Shown here: positions 62,739-64,000 of the stretch, one piece after another
Layout: every line of letters starts with the position of its first letter
Numbering within the stretch: position 1 is the first letter of the stretch
Assembly (NCBI RefSeq): GCF_014642075.1
Contig: NZ_BMIK01000002.1
Coordinates: forward strand, 124,001-188,000
DNA: 64,000 nt
Reading direction: 5' to 3'
From: Parapedobacter defluvii
GTDB lineage: Bacteria > Bacteroidota > Bacteroidia > Sphingobacteriales > Sphingobacteriaceae
Notes under the pieces: model-generated
Seen by the model: the letters and a program-made list of their open reading frames with translations, nothing else
What the model was told of the DNA's origin: nothing
Databases searched by the model: none
Made by a program: the position numbers and the translations under genes

Positions 62739-64000
62739 ATGGAAGCGATGGATGTCCGTGTATTGCAGATTCACCCCAACGATAATGTGTTGGTTGCGTT
62801 GCAGGACCTGAAAGTGGGTGAAAGCGTCACCTTTGGTGGCAGAACCTATGTGTTGGTGGAAGATGTCGCTGCAAAGCATAAATTTTTTACGGATGACCTT
62901 CCAGCAGGCAGTGCGGTCATGATGTATGGCGTATTGGTGGGGCGTACATTGCACGATGTACGTGCAGGACAGTGGATGAATACGGCCAACGTAGCACATG
63001 CCGCAGAACCCTACGCTTACCGCCCATATCGATACCGTTGGGAGGCACCCGATGTTTCCAGGTTTAAAAACCGATCATTCATGGGGTATCACCGCAACGA
63101 CGGGCGGGTAGGTACCGCCAATTATTGGTTGTTTATACCTACGGTGTTCTGTGAAAACCGCAACCTGGATGTGATACGGGAGGCCATGCATCGTGAACTT
63201 GGGTATGCTGTTACCGATAAATACCGCGCCAAAACGCATATGCTCCGCGAACTGTACGAGCGGGGACAGAATGTGGCTTCGGCCGATTTAACGGTGAAGG
63301 AATCTGTTGTGCCTGTAGACCGCTTATTTAAGCAGGTGGATGGTATTAAGTTTCTTAACCATCAGGGAGGGTGCGGTGGAATCCGGCAGGATGCCGCCAT
63401 ACTGGGCAAATTGCTAGCTGCCTATGCCGACCACCCGAATGTAGCGGGGGTTACGGTACTCAGCCTCGGATGCCAGAATCTGCAGGTGCGTGATTTCTTG
63501 GATGATCTGTATGCATTGAATCCGAAATTTGATAAACCCCTGTTAATCTTTGAGCAGCAGCGGTCCCAAAGTGAAGAGCAACTGATTACCGATGCCATCC
63601 GTCAAACCTTTGTTGGCCTTATCGAGGCAGATAAGTGTGTGCGTAGTCCCGCACCCCTGAGTAAACTGACCCTGGGCGTCAAGTGTGGAGGAAGCGACGG
63701 ATTCAGTGGCATATCGGCCAACCCGGCGGTTGGACATTGCGCCGATCTACTGGTAGCCCTCGGAGGAACGGTACTGTTGGCTGAATTTCCGGAGTTGTGC
63801 GGTGCCGAGCAGAACCTGATCGATCGTACGATCGATGCGCAAGCGGCTCACAAATTTATCCGATTGATGAAAGGATACAGCGAGGCTGCGGAACGGGTTG
63901 GCTCCGGTTTCCATATGAATCCTTCTCCCGGAAACATACGTGATGGATTGATCACAGACGCTATTAAAAGCAATGGGGCGGCCAAAAAAGGAGGAACCTC
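62739..64000 (+). CDS. uxaA: Altronate dehydratase, N-terminal part (cut by window edge)
   Basis: The frame runs open for 420 codons to the window end, out of an expected about 500-550. Residues about 5-90 are the SAF domain (VLQIHPNDNVLVALQDLKVGESV). The main domain contains FMGYHRNDGRVGTANYWLFI, LNHQGGCGGIRQDA, LSLGCQNLQ and LGVKCGGSDGFSGISANPAVG, whose Cys residues and Asp suggest the metal site of altronate/galactarate dehydratases. It converts D-altronate to 2-keto-3-deoxy-gluconate. ATG 62739 is one base after the uxaB stop, with AAGGAGGAAA a little upstream within uxaB as ribosome site. Confidence 0.92.
   Translation, partial: MEAMDVRVLQIHPNDNVLVALQDLKVGESVTFGGRTYVLVEDVAAKHKFFTDDLPAGSAVMMYGVLVGRTLHDVRAGQWMNTANVAHAAEPYAYRPYRYRWEAPDVSRFKNRSFMGYHRNDGRVGTANYWLFIPTVFCENRNLDVIREAMHRELGYAVTDKYRAKTHMLRELYERGQNVASADLTVKESVVPVDRLFKQVDGIKFLNHQGGCGGIRQDAAILGKLLAAYADHPNVAGVTVLSLGCQNLQVRDFLDDLYALNPKFDKPLLIFEQQRSQSEEQLITDAIRQTFVGLIEADKCVRSPAPLSKLTLGVKCGGSDGFSGISANPAVGHCADLLVALGGTVLLAEFPELCGAEQNLIDRTIDAQAAHKFIRLMKGYSEAAERVGSGFHMNPSPGNIRDGLITDAIKSNGAAKKGGT

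Overview
The window is 64 kb of a chromosome from the phylum Bacteroidota, most likely family Sphingobacteriaceae (a Parapedobacter/Pedobacter-like organism). This placement rests on gene content seen here: a SusC/SusD pair, a PorT-type outer-membrane protein beside ubiE, a DUF4290-murA pair, a fused CcoN-CcoO oxidase with a one-haem CcoP, M61 and SDR genes, weak or absent Shine-Dalgarno sequences, several TTG starts, and promoters of the Bacteroidota form TTTG-N20-TAnnTTTG. No tool was run; all names come from reading motifs and overall protein character.

Layout. 1-770: tail of a SulP anion transporter and a small unknown gene. 1116-6783: cbb3 oxidase operon (ccoNO-ccoQ-ccoP-ccoG-ccoH-TauE/SafE-like). 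6816-12728, minus: complete tripartite RND efflux operon. 12871-18167: N-formylglutamate amidohydrolase-like / DUF1704 'QEGLA' metallopeptidase / GshB-like ATP-grasp ligase / cardiolipin synthase, the best candidate for a poorly described system. 18248-24822: macroglobulin-like surface protein, DNA polymerase IV, YihY membrane protein, long-chain acyl-CoA ligase. 25157-29902: small outer-membrane barrel, M61 peptidase, SDR, PorT, menaquinone methyltransferase. 30359-43618: housekeeping genes (dnaB, pcrA, DUF4290, murA, YceI lipoprotein, CBS, AMP nucleosidase, clpX, clpP, HSDR_N nuclease-like protein, holA, a barrel). 43621-64000: GH28 polygalacturonase-like gene, ABC-F ATPase, then a LacI-controlled polysaccharide/uronate locus (GH106-like hydrolase, CE15 esterase, SusC, SusD, exported enolase-superfamily enzyme, exported Gfo/Idh/MocA protein, PmoA lipoprotein, uxaB, truncated uxaA).

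How they work together. The last 17 kb reads as one pathway: surface capture of a rhamnose- and uronate-containing glycan (SusCD), periplasmic trimming (GH106-like, CE15), sugar-acid processing, then cytoplasmic tagaturonate to altronate to 2-keto-3-deoxygluconate (UxaB, UxaA). A shared LacI-type operator, GCAAnCGTTnCC, lies before lacI, before susC and (twice, inside a perfect 34-bp palindrome) before uxaB.

Main unexplained structure. Intergenic spacers repeatedly hold short tandem arrays of strict 7-bp period (5744-5876, 15524-15600, 25666-25749, 28313-28347, 46735-46762) or about 9-bp period (24970-25023, 31951-32022). Several switch part-way from a unit to its reverse complement, so they can fold into long hairpins. 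They touch stop codons, start codons and a promoter. Other notable points are a MurA with Asp in place of the fosfomycin-target Cys, a GH28 enzyme lacking its conserved His, an ABC-F protein with a degenerate second Walker A, and three genes with TAnnTTTG 5-7 bp before the start codon, predicting leaderless mRNAs.
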